DNA from: Oryzias latipes
Lineage: Eukaryota > Chordata > Actinopteri > Beloniformes > Adrianichthyidae
Direction of reading: 5' to 3'
NCBI RefSeq assembly: GCF_002234675.1
Contig: NC_019866.2
Span: forward strand, 14,475,261 to 14,539,260
Length of the DNA: 64,000 nt
Each line of letters begins with the position of its first letter. Within the stretch, counting starts at the first letter, position 1. The notes beneath the pieces were generated by a model. That model was not told the DNA's origin. It was given only the letters and a program-made list of their open reading frames with translations, and did no database searches. Made by a program: the position numbers and the translations under genes. Below, piece after piece: positions 47,026 to 58,019 of this stretch.

Positions 47026-47289
47026 AGAGAAGCCCTGAAACGAAAGGGTTGGGCTTCGGGGAATACTTCAGGGTCTGTAAGGGAGGGTGGGAATCTGTAC
47101 GTCAGATGAATTCATTCTACAACTATTCAAGAACACACATTTGCACGATCATCCATCAGGAAACACCCCAGAAAATTAAACATGTGTTCTGAAGTTAAAC
47201 CCAACCAAAATAACAGTTATATTCAGCTCTGTGTTAAAAGATGGTCAAAAATGTCATTTATGTAATAAAATGTATTTAATAAAAAAGCC

Positions 47290-48400
47290 TAATATCTTTG
47301 TTTTTGTAATGTGGCTAGTATTACGAAAAACTATATATAATGAAGCAACAACCAAAACCTGCTGATAAATGTATGGTTGTGAGGTTTACAGACCACGGTG
47401 TGTTAGAAGATCAGCGCCAGAGGAGGGCAGCAAACTTACCTGAACTCTGAGGTTTGCAGACCACAGTTAGTGATTTTTACATTTTATTTAAGAGTTCATT
47501 ATTGATTTCATATCAATCACTTTGCTAAAGGCTGTTAAACAGCCGATTTCCAACTTTTAATTAGTGATTTTGTACAAATGTATGACGGATTTAATGATCT
47601 TGTTGAACAAATTTAATTTATAAGATTGAATTTAGCCAAGTTTAAAATACCAGTAACTTCAGACATCTCGGTGCTGCTATATTAAATAAAAAAGTACATC
47701 CTAAATTTTAATAGATGCTTTCTATTCATAGTTGTGGTAAAAATATAGATGTAAAAACGTCTTCTAATCGGAGTACGACATTGCAGAACAGAACTTCACA
47801 TAGGTTCTGATAAAAAATGCAAAAAAAGATTTTAGAATCCACTGTGAAAGTCAACCTAACGGAAAAAGTCTGATTTTTTTTTTACTTTTTTCCAAATGAG
47901 TTGTTTACACTGGGAGCTTGTGCACATCAGTTTCCCCTCTGGTTGCTCATTCCGAACAGGAAGTCCTCCAGTTGCTCTGTTTGCTAACGGTATTTGAGTC
48001 AGTGCCGGCTGTAATCCAATCGGCCTGTTGCTGTAATCAAATACTGTATGTCTGCAGGAGCGCAGGATGGAGCAGCAACCACTGAGTGATGTGCTCAGCT
48101 GTTCTTCATGAGTAAAATAACACCAAGAATGATCAGACAGCACAGTCCAGCACGTTTCAGCCCAACCGGAATGCATAGACAAGTAAATGTGTTCATATCC
48201 CTGTTTGAAACTTGTCTTTTTTAGACAGCAGATTAAGATCTTAATGCTTCAGAAGATTTTCAAACATTTAGGATCAACTTAAAGTTGAAGATTGGCTGCT
48301 GTTCCCATTACTGGGTTCTCTCCCCACCTCATCAAAGTGGATAAATAGATTTGGATTTTAAATACTGAACAATTCTACTGTTGCCACCAGTTTGGCTGCA
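47290..48400. other. Spacer downstream of tufm
   Basis: A-T-rich unique-looking DNA with no supported gene. Short reading frames here have no recognisable motif or exon signals. Confidence 0.5.
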
Positions 48401-48419
48401 GTTTTTAAAACGTAAAGAA

Positions 48420-48940
48420 AACGTTATTTTTTTATTTCTGAGTATTTCTTTATTTTAATTGTTGTTAATCGGAAGCATACAAAAATGCAGCTGAAAAAGA
48501 CTTGATGTAGGTTCTACAATCGCTGATCCACAAGCTCCCATGCTTTGATCCATTCTGATATACCCACTTGTAGATGACTACATCCATATATGTCTTCATT
48601 TTCCTCGTCTGAGCTGGCATCCGGCTCAAATCTGTACGGCTTCACAGCTCTAACATTGGTTGCCATTATTCTTGCACCTGTAATGTTAGGTTGGGGTTGT
48701 GAGGGGCTGTACGCTTGTGGGAGAGAGTGTAAAAAAATGGATAATGGGAAGGGGAGGCAGGCTTACTTTGTGCCAACAGTCCCGCCCACAACAAATTTCT
48801 AATGAACTACTGCCACTCTGCAGAAACTATGTCCTGGAAAGCGACACGATTTCAAAAGTTTTTTTGGCTATAAACATAATGAAAAGACCACTAGGGATAC
48901 ATTAACAATAAATGAAAATATGATTGGAGTGGGACTTTTA
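48420..48940 (-). repeat. Dispersed repeat family A, copy 5
   Basis: Reverse orientation. From right to left on the complement it reads AAAAGTCCCACTCCAATCAT, CCTAGTGGTCTTTTC, GACATAGTTTCTGCAGAGTG, AGCCCCTCACAACCCC, ATTACAGGTGCAAG and AAATAAAGAAATACTCAGAAAT. This is the best copy of the family's left end. No coding capacity. Confidence 0.6.
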
Positions 48941-48949
48941 ACTTTCTGC

Positions 48950-51900
48950 ATAAAAAGTAGGAAGCCTTAAATGTTTCCACTTATTGATTTGATTTGATTT
49001 ATTGATTTATTTCAAGCTTTGTAGTCAAAGCAATAAAGAATTTACACATATTAATCAAACTCATTACAGAAAATATGAAATGCATAGATTAAAAAGACAG
49101 AAAATAAAACAAAACAAAAATGTCACTTAAATCATATTTGCTTAATTAAATAGAGTGATCATGAACTAAAGTATAAGTAGAGTTTGATTTATTGCTTGAA
49201 AAGGAGTGGGAAGAAGCAAGCTTATATAATCCCACCCCTACTGAGTTCATTCATCTGATAGTTTTACAGTGTTTTGAATCTGGTTCTGATCCGATGGATT
49301 CTCTTCAAGTAACTTTAATGCATTGTCTTTATTACCTCATTTTTCTGGGTGTTCCACCTGTTAGTTTAGGGTTAAGTGAAGGCTGAGTGAAGAAAGTTCA
49401 CATGACATCCATGGTTTGTCTTGGAGCTGTAAAATAATATTTAAACTACATCCTAAGCCGCCCTGAAGTCTTTAACCAGTTTCCTTTGGCTTTTTTTTTC
49501 CCAGGCTGGGTGTGTTTTCTTTCATGGGTAAGTTTACTTCTATAACCTCAAAGCTGCTCACACCCCTGCGATAAAGACCATGACACTAAATCTGATCACG
49601 AAAAAGGAAGCAGTGATAAAATATTAAGAAAATGTCTTTTCTTTTTCCTTATTTTCCCTCAGTATTCCCTGTGGTGATAAAATGTCACGCCTTCAAGCCA
49701 AAGAAAGCCTCTGTGTCGGGTTTCCTGGACAACTCCCATTTCCTAATATTCTCACTAGAAACTAAAAATTGTTCAGAATATTTGCACTCTATTATGAAGC
49801 ATATTAATTAAAACAAATACTCAGATAGTTTGGTTTACCTGTGTCATTCTTTAAAAAACTATAGAGATCAAACCTAAAAACATTTTTTAACACTTTTTAT
49901 GCATGCAAATGTGAAAGTTTTACCAAAAATACTTGTATTTGAATCCTAAAAACAACATCGTAAGCTTGATTTATGTTGATGTCATCACACATATTTTTAA
50001 TCATCAAACATGTGTTTTTTACATGTTAAAAAAATATCCACATTTTATTTCCTGCTGTCTTAATAAAAGCAGTAAAACTTTGATGCCATATTTTCCTTCC
50101 AAAGCAGACTATCAGTCCAGACTCAAAGAGTTCACTGCCTGTGATCACCGTCTCACTCATTTCTATCTTGAGAAAAGGAAATGCAGCTGCTACTTTTGCA
50201 TAATCTTGCTTGATTTAAAAAAAAAAAAACAACATTCTCCTCCTCCTTTTGGTAGACGAGGGAGAGCGTAGAACTGCTGCAATTATGCCTGAATGCATCC
50301 TTCAGCAACCCACTCTGCATGCTGGAAGGCTGACCCTGCACGGCTTTTCATCCTCCAGCACTGCAGAGTGGGTGGGAAGCATTCCTAATTTATTCTCAGA
50401 GCACCCTCCATCACCCCTCACATCTCCAAGGATCCACAAAGTATGACATTAAACTGTCATTTGCCACCAATTGGTTGCCTAAGGAAGGTAACAATCCTTT
50501 CCTGGAGCTGTTAGATGCTGAATTATAAGAGTTTAATACATTGTCACTTTTACTAATGTCAGATAATTATTACGGGTACCGGTAGCTCTTGGTCTCACAA
50601 CAACTGATGGAAGAGCCATCATCAAGTAAAAACGATATTCTTTTTACATTGCTCATATATGCAGAGGAAAAATGATTTCTTATAATAACCCTGATGATGG
50701 ATCACTATCAGCCTTTTATGAAAGTGATTGTCCTCTTAATATTTATTTTTGTTCCCGATCTCCACCCTACTTTGAGATTTGTAGAAGTATTTATAAAATC
50801 ATATTCTGCTCAGTATTATTTTGAAGTTTTACGATCACATGGGTATGCACAGTTAGGTTTTCCATATGCAAAACATTTACTAAAAACGTTTTGATTTTGC
50901 TGAAATGCTTCTGAGTGTGTAAAACGTTTTACATGAAGGATAATTAGGATGTGCATTACAGAAAATCCTTTTTGCATTTGCAAAATCATCTTGTCTTTGT
51001 GTAAAAAAGATATTTTGGCTTCACGTGCAACTTTATGAACTCATTTAGTGTATTGGGCTACAACTGCAAAAATCATTTTGATTGGAATGTATTTCCAGAG
51101 AAGTTAAAGGATATTAAAGTCAAGAGAAAAATGCCAAATTTTATCTAACGTTTTTTTTTTTTTTTTTTCAGAATAAAGGGAGAAATCTGTCACATTTCAA
51201 TTAATTGTTGTCATGAAGAAAGAGAAAACTTAACATAGTCAAACATGTTTTATTGCAGTATTTTTGTTACTTTAAATGGTTTTCTCACGTTAAATAAAAG
51301 AGAACAAGGTGATGAAGCTGAATTTGCATCAAATGTATTTAGTGGAAGACAGTAGACAGGAAAGAAAGGTAATATAGTCCTTTAAACACCCTTTCAGTAT
51401 CTTAAACGCAGAAAATATACTTGAAGTTGTTTGTTTTTTCCTGGGATACAGTGGTAATTTTTGCTCGTCAGTAGTGAAAGATGGTGAACCATTTATATGC
51501 ATTATGAAAAACAGCAAAAAAGGTCTTTTCCATTTTTGTTTGCACAAAGTTTTTAACCTCAATGAAAACAACAGCCAACCAACAAACAGTTTCAGAGTAA
51601 AACTGTTTTCCTATTTTCAGCACAAGTCAGCAGTAGATATACAAATCCGTTCAAATCTGCTGAAAGAGCAGTCAGGTGCACAAACTTAACCCACATAAAG
51701 CTTTTACTTTGGAAGGAAAACTAATTTGTCTCACACATGATACGAGAAATGCACAGTCTGGGCTACTATCTCTATTGCCTATCTATCAACATTAATACAA
51801 ATAAAATATCATATTTTTGCCACAAAAAGAAAGAAAAGGGCAACATATACTTGTATAGAATATAAAAGCATTTATATGATTTCCAGGGGTGCTGGTGGGG

Positions 51901-52520
51901 GTTAAAGTGGGACACATGAGGTCTTATTTTGTAACTGTGTATACTACTTTGTTTTCCTTAATATGTTTCTTTCTTTTTTATTATTTCATTTTTAACTTTA
52001 GACATAAGTTAAAGTTTCTATGTGTCATTTCTGTATCATGAGTTTATAACAATGCAACAATGTCCACCTTTTAAAATCCTGTTTTATGATTCACTCGTAG
52101 AAAACCTGATGCGATCCCTTTAACTGGAACTTTTTGATTTTAAGATTAACTACCGAATCTAAGTCCCTGATCAAACAAAGTTTGACCAGGTTCAACTGGC
52201 AATGGCTGCGCGTTTTGAACGTAGAGCCCAAAAATGATTGTAAAACTTACAGAGTTACATGTGAACATGAGAATTTGAATAAATAAATATGCTTTTACGT
52301 GCATCTGCAGTACATTTTCTTAGGAAGATTCTCTTAAACGCATGTTACAGAGGGCGATGTAAACATAGCTTCAGTGTTGCATGTAAATCTGTAAAACATT
52401 TGCTTTTCTTTTAATATCTAAGTGTGCACAATTTAACGACAATCTTATTGTGTTTAGAAGTACTGAAAACTTTCCTTTTGCAATCACAGGAATTGTAACT
52501 TGTCTCAACTCTTTTTATTT
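48950..52520. other. Gene-free stretch
   Basis: A-T-rich sequence with a possible dispersed repeat at about 49,180-49,400 (AAGGAGTGGGAAGAAGCAAG then TTATATAATCCCACCCCTAC, a phrase I associate with fish repeats), poly-A near 50,217-50,229 and poly-T near 51,151-51,169. No exon series or RNA gene is visible. Confidence 0.45.
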
Positions 52521-52533
52521 TTATTTTGTAGAC

Positions 52534-52977
52534 TTGGGCTATGTCTGAATTCCCACCCTAAACCCAAAAAACTATATAGCGTGGGACTATGTAGCGCTCT
52601 GGATTTTAAAAGCAATTTGGACACCATGCTTGCTACTTTTTTTTTTAAAACCGTGAATATGACATCATCGATTTCACGAAATGAAAATGCTTTGAGCGTT
52701 TTGTGACTACCATTTATGAATCCACTGTGTTCTGAAAATGAAAATTTTGATGGTTTATAAAAGAAATACATTTAAATACAATTTTTTGCAGAAAAAAAAA
52801 TCAAATGCAATGCATTTTATTCTATATTTACCAATCTAGTGAGCATCAATGCACACTGGTTTTTCGCAGAGACTTCTGGAAAATTTGGGAATTATAGATT
52901 CAGACAGCTTTACAAAATGGTAAACACACTATATAGTGCACTATGTAGTGATTAGTGAAGGAATTTGGACACGGCCT
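52534..52977. mobile_element. MITE-like element with GGCCGTGTC ends
   Basis: Left end GGGCTATGTCTGAATTCC and right-end complement GGCCGTGTCCAAATTCC are inverted repeats. Inside are CACTATATAGTGCACTATGT and an ACTATATAGCG partner, typical of a fish MITE type. The 5-mer TAGAC stands on both sides (52,529-52,533 and 52,978-52,982) and may be the target duplication, though it is too short to be sure. Confidence 0.5.
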
Positions 52978-52984
52978 TAGACCC

Positions 52985-54470
52985 CAGAGAGCCTCCTGCT
53001 CAGAAACTTAATGCTTTATACTTGCAGTTTGTTTATATCCTGATGAAAAAGTGCAAACACAGATATGTGAGCGATAGAACAGCTCTTCCAACCCTGTTTT
53101 CCCTCTGTGTTACTTGGCTCATTTTCATAGCTCACCTGCCGCACTTTTCTCCTTTTATTTTCCTCCACACCTGTGCTCAATGAATTGATTACTCCACATC
53201 TGTATTTCCCCAGATCATCGGTCTCCTCCAATTTTTGCTGGACCTTTTCAATTTCTTTTGTCTTTTATTTGTCCTTTCAGAGTTGGGTAATCCTTCTCTG
53301 TTTGATTTTGTCTTTTTTTTCTTTTTTTTTTATCCTACCGTTTTTCCTTGCATTACTTTTTATTGTGTGATTTCCCCTGTTCCCCCCCCCCCTCTTTTTA
53401 AAAAAGTGAAAAGTAAAATTTGAATATTGCTAAAAATTAGTTCTTTGGTCTAAAAGGGACAGAAACAATGTACCTCTAAGGCCAACCGACCTCCCACAGA
53501 CAGTTCAACCCACTCCAGGTCTACCGTCAGCCTCTGTAGTTTTTCCTTGTTGTGTGCCGGATAACGTCATATCAGAGGACAATATTAGCCACATCGTTAG
53601 CTTATTAAATTAGTTCATATCTCAGCATCTGCTTCCCAGATTAGGATGAAAGAAACAGTCACGATTCCAAGAATTGAAACATGTCACACAAAAGCTCCAA
53701 AACAAAATAGAGAAAATGATATCCCAAAAATATAGATTTTATAGAGGTTTTGATTTCCCTCCTTTTGTGAAGCTGAGCTAAATTTTGATTTTATGTATAG
53801 GATTTTGATCCAGTGCATGGTCACTGTGCTGAGGAAGTGTACAGCACAATATTTATGTTCTGGTTTCCCACTCTAACATTTTTGATCACTAAGTAAAAAT
53901 AAAGGAGGTTTTACTAAAAATCAATCTCGAATCTTCTTGGTGTTGTTTTTTAAACCAAGTAAATTAACTCACATGACAACAGGGAAAGCAAATGAAAACA
54001 GTCAGAAAAAATACTCTGTTTTTTCTTTTTCCAGAAAATACCATTTTAAATGACAAATTTGCCTCTGTTATCAGGATAAACAGCATGATGTGGGCTTTGC
54101 ATTATGAGGAACTAAGTGCAGAAAGAGCTAACACGTACAAAACCTCAACAGGTGTTGCATTTCTATTCTTTATAAAACTTGACAATTGGTATTTTCCAAT
54201 GTGTGGCAATTTACAATGCCAAATGTGTGAAGTCTTGTTGTGCACTTTAAAACAGAGAAGCTCTTGGAAATATCATTGATAAATGAATTCTGCACAATTG
54301 TTTTGCCTGAAGTTTCTCAACAAGTATTTACATTTGGCTGTCTTATTTTCAGGTACTTCATCTACAGTTTTAACAGGAAGCTTTGCTTGTCTCTGGGAAA
54401 GAACAACATCTGACTCAGACGAGGAAAACTGTTTCTCAGTTGAAGTTCCAATTACTTTAATCCCTCTTTA
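52985..54470. other. Gene-free stretch before the potassium channel gene
   Basis: T-rich tracts and a C-run (53,382-53,391); nothing that I can support as a gene. The 3' untranslated region of the channel gene on the minus strand probably extends into the right part of this stretch. Confidence 0.4.
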
Positions 54471-54581
54471 ATGGAGTTTTGGTGTCCACAGTGGCATCCT
54501 CGTATCAGCACTGACAGTCACAGGACGGTCCACATATCCTCCGTTCATATACAGAGATGCAGCGATCAGATCAGATCAGGG

Positions 54582-55841
54582 TTATATCTCAGATTCTCTA
54601 CGGGGAGACGATTGATCTGGTTCTGTGGGAGACGAACACCTCCTTTCCGGTTCTTTCTTTGTGTTTCTTTCTTCCTCCTCATCCCTGCTGATGAAGGCCA
54701 GCTCGTTTTCGTAGCAGAAAGAGTTGGCACCAGTTGTGAGGAATTTCCTCTCCTCCATGTCTTTGACGCTGCAGGTTGGGGTGGAGGGAACTTCAAATGT
54801 TTTATGAAAATAGGCGTAGTCTATCCTGTACTGGTTCTTCTCCTCAAAGATGACAGACTCAAACCGGTGACCCCACAGGATCTCGGAGACCAGATAAGAG
54901 GTGCGTGCCTGTGTGGTCATGGCTGTTGCCTCCACCAATCCTTCCAGGATGATGACGATCTCAAAGTCGGATGCTTCGAGTTCCTGCTTACTGATGCCAA
55001 ACAGTGGGCTTTCCTCATCAATCTCATGAATGACAGTGAGGGGAGCAACCAAGAAAAGGCGATCTAAGCCTTTGTCGTAGCCCACGTTCATGTCAATCTG
55101 ATCCAGGGGGATGTACTCACCCTCCTCTGTGTAGCGAGGCTTTACCAACTGGGCTCGAACATGAGCTTCCACAATGTGGCTCTTTCTCAGATTAGCAACC
55201 CTGAACATGAGACACATCTTACCATCACGCATAGCAATTACTGCATTTTGGCTGAACAGAAGTGTCTCTGCACGCTTCTTAGGCCTCGCCATCTTAGCCA
55301 TGATGGCGCCGATCATGAAGGCATCAATTATGCAGCCCATGATCGACTGAAAAACCACCATGAACACAGCTGCTGGGCATTCCTCCGTCACACAGCGAGC
55401 TCCATATCCGATGGTTGTTTGGGTCTCAATGGAGAAAAGGAAAGCCGCCACGAAAGTGTTGACTTTGGTGACACAAGGAACAAAACTGTCATCACTTTCC
55501 GATTTGCCCATATCTCCATGCAGGAGACCGATGATCCAGAACCCAAAGCCAAACGTCAGCCAGGATACCACAAACACCAGGCTGAAAAGCAGGAACATGT
55601 ACCGCCAACGAATGTCCACACAGGTTGTAAAAATATCAGAAATATAGCGCTGTGGCTTCTCATCCATGTTTGTGAAGTGGATGTTGCACTGGCCTCCTTT
55701 GCTGACAAACCGGCTGCGGTATTTGCGTCTCGTGTGGATCTTGCCATTGCCAAAGCTGCCCACAGCAGGCATGGTATTCAGTCTGAGGCCTTCTTCTTCA
55801 CAAGGCAGAAAGCTGTGGTGGTGGTCCCTTCCCACACTCAT
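54582..55841 (-). CDS. kcnj12-like: Inward-rectifier potassium channel, Kir2 family (Kir2.2-like)
   Basis: Plasma-membrane tetrameric K+ channel that sets resting potential in excitable cells. One coding exon of 419 residues, as usual for Kir2 genes. N-terminal [21 protein letters not shown]; slide helix [14 protein letters not shown]; first membrane helix [21 protein letters not shown]; pore [11 protein letters not shown] with the GYG filter; second helix with [22 protein letters not shown], holding the rectification aspartate and PIP2-binding basics. Cytosolic domain [40 protein letters not shown]. The C-terminus RRESEI is the PDZ ligand of Kir2.1-2.3. By eye the residues are nearest Kir2.2 (KCNJ12), while the neighbours suggest KCNJ14. 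A splice acceptor TTTTCTCTTCAG lies just upstream (near 55,955), so at least one noncoding exon lies to the right. Confidence 0.93.
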   Translation of the reverse strand: MSVGRDHHHSFLPCEEEGLRLNTMPAVGSFGNGKIHTRRKYRSRFVSKGGQCNIHFTNMDEKPQRYISDIFTTCVDIRWRYMFLLFSLVFVVSWLTFGFGFWIIGLLHGDMGKSESDDSFVPCVTKVNTFVAAFLFSIETQTTIGYGARCVTEECPAAVFMVVFQSIMGCIIDAFMIGAIMAKMARPKKRAETLLFSQNAVIAMRDGKMCLMFRVANLRKSHIVEAHVRAQLVKPRYTEEGEYIPLDQIDMNVGYDKGLDRLFLVAPLTVIHEIDEESPLFGISKQELEASDFEIVIILEGLVEATAMTTQARTSYLVSEILWGHRFESVIFEEKNQYRIDYAYFHKTFEVPSTPTCSVKDMEERKFLTTGANSFCYENELAFISRDEEEERNTKKEPERRCSSPTEPDQSSPRRESEI

Positions 55842-56882
55842 GCCTCAGTGGAACTCAGCCACAGGGCTTCACGTTATCAGCCTGGCTCATAAAAAACCAC
55901 CAGGTTCACAGAGGCGCTCAGAGCTGTCCAGCACAAAGTTTCAGATGAAGACTCCTGAAGAGAAAACACAGCACAAATAGGAGAAAATGTGTAAACAAGG
56001 TTTTTCACTATCTAACTTCCGTTTCTCTTTGAAGACTGAAATCCAGATTTTAAATGTTGATTATTAAAATGTCAAGGCTTTAGAAATAAATTATTGTATT
56101 TAAATGTCAATTTTTTTTGTTTAGATTTTTAAACATTTTACAGGTTTCTTTAACTTTTTGTTGAAACGTAGTTATAAAATTATTTTGTGATTTTACCCCA
56201 TAAAATTATGCATTTTCATTGCCTTCTGTATTTAAAATCATTGATCCTGCAATACAATTTTGCTACATCCTTGCAAATTTATATCTGGGATTTTATTTGA
56301 GTCTCCCTTGTTTTTTCTTTCTCTATGCTCTCCTGGAAACATGCGGTATATTAAACACGTTTCACTCATCAACAAGGTACAGAAATAGCCAGCTCATCCA
56401 CTGGCCTGCCATTTTATGTGACGTATCTTCTGTTTCTTCCAGCTGGCACTAGTGGTAGTGTCACTAGAGGACCGAGACTGATGTGGAAAGTACTGTTCAC
56501 TGAAAAAGACGGGACAAAATAGTGCACATAATGGAGACCTAGCAGCTTTATGGTATATGGTTTTACTTCAGCCTACAAAATTTTCAAGATTATTTACAGC
56601 ATTCTTTCAAGAAAAAAAGAATCTAAGAATTACAGCTCTACATATTGAACCTTTTTAGAATGTTGTTGTCGTATGCTTCCTTTGACATCTTTACACATTC
56701 GTCAGATTGAGTGAAATCACAAGTTTTCCACCACAGGAAAACATTCACCTCCATCTAACCCTATTCTATGGTGGCCCTGAAGTGTAAATCACATCAAGAA
56801 ATCACTCAACGAAAAAAAATATTTTTTTTTGTTTCTTGTAAATTACAAAATAAAATGGTAAAACTAAACACAAGGAGAATCC

Positions 56883-56983
56883 GGTAAAGGAATAGGTACT
56901 ATGTGACATCTCTGATTGGATGACATGATTGGATGCTGCATCATCCAATCAGAGATGTCCGGTAGCACCTATACCTTTTCCAG
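56883..56983. repeat. Foldback inverted repeat with CCAAT/ATTGG cores
   Basis: Perfect 18-bp arms ACATCTCTGATTGGATGA (56,906-56,923) and its complement (56,941-56,958) are separated by 17 bp. Weaker pairing continues outward (GGTAAAGGAATAGGT against ACCTATACCTTTTCC). It could be a tiny foldback element or a hairpin. It lies about 1 kb upstream of the Kir2 coding exon. Confidence 0.75.
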
Positions 56984-57819
56984 TTTCTCCTAATTCATTT
57001 CATTTTGAACCTTCTCTCTGGTCTTCTTCCAGGCCTTTTTTTCTGGTAGCTCTAACCTAACATCCTAGCATCCACTAGCTAACATAAATGGAAATCCAAA
57101 CTAAGAGAATGTTTGAGTCCATATTTCAAAGCATCTCCCTAACACCATTCATCACTTAGATTTCTACTATGATCAAGTCATCAATCCAGATGATGGAGGA
57201 CGATCTTGAGTTTTGTCTTTCAGCATAAACCCAGAGGTCTACTGTGTTCTTTAGACAATCTTTGTCAGCTGAAGGTGTATTTGGTAACTGCAGTTCCAGA
57301 TCTGCCAATACTTTTTTCTAACATCATCACTGCATCATCCATTGGGTCTTTGTGTTGACAAGAGGTAACATTTTGTCTGCACACATTGCACAATGGCTGC
57401 TCATTTCTTGATTGAAACAGACCATTTTGGCATCATTGTTGTCTCTTGTGTACATTATGTTGGGTTCAGCGGCAGTTCATTTTTTTACGCCTTCAAAAAA
57501 CACATCCTGTTATGAACTCAGGAAGCATCATACTGCCCTGATTGTGTGTGACAGGCATTGCGTATGGTTGAAATTTTCAGGTAGTTCTTTTAAATCCAAA
57601 AACAACAAGAAGACCATCTCCCAAACTCTCACCTGTATTCATGTCTTCATTGTCTTGACCAAGGACTTCTTAACACATGGGCAGGCAGAGCAAGACTCAA
57701 GCCTGCAACCTTTCAATCAAAGTTTACTTGATTGAATCTGTGATCATCTCATTGCTTTGCTTCTGCAGCACTGTCAGCATGTTTTGCATACTTATTATAC
57801 ACGTCGTTGCTGTTGTTCA

Positions 57820-58015
57820 CCTTTCTGGGTATCCCATCAGGGGTCGCCTCAGTGAATCAGCTCACACTGATTCACACACCTGGTTCGGCAGAGATTTTCC
57901 ACGCCGGATGCCCTTCCCAACACAACCAGACCTGGCCCCCTTGTGCCTACATAGTTAGGCAGTAGCACAAAGGGTCTGCCAGTCCTACACGCAGCCAACG
58001 GAGCCATCCAGTCGC
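57820..58015 (-). repeat. Diverged SINE relative of the 35,447 element
   Basis: TATCCCATCAGGGGTCGCCTCAG then CCACGCCGGATGCCCTTCCCAACACAACC parallel the tail and body of the SINE at 35,447-35,699 in the same orientation. Many differences suggest an old copy. Confidence 0.6.
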
Positions 58016-58019
58016 TATC

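Noticed and set aside
54471-55892. Long plus-strand frames (198 and 243 residues) opposite the Kir2 gene
   Set aside because: They are antisense shadows of the conserved channel exon, with no family resemblance of their own.
57412-57735. 107-residue plus-strand frame near the right of the window
   Set aside because: No recognisable domain, no splice partners and ordinary A-T-rich composition.
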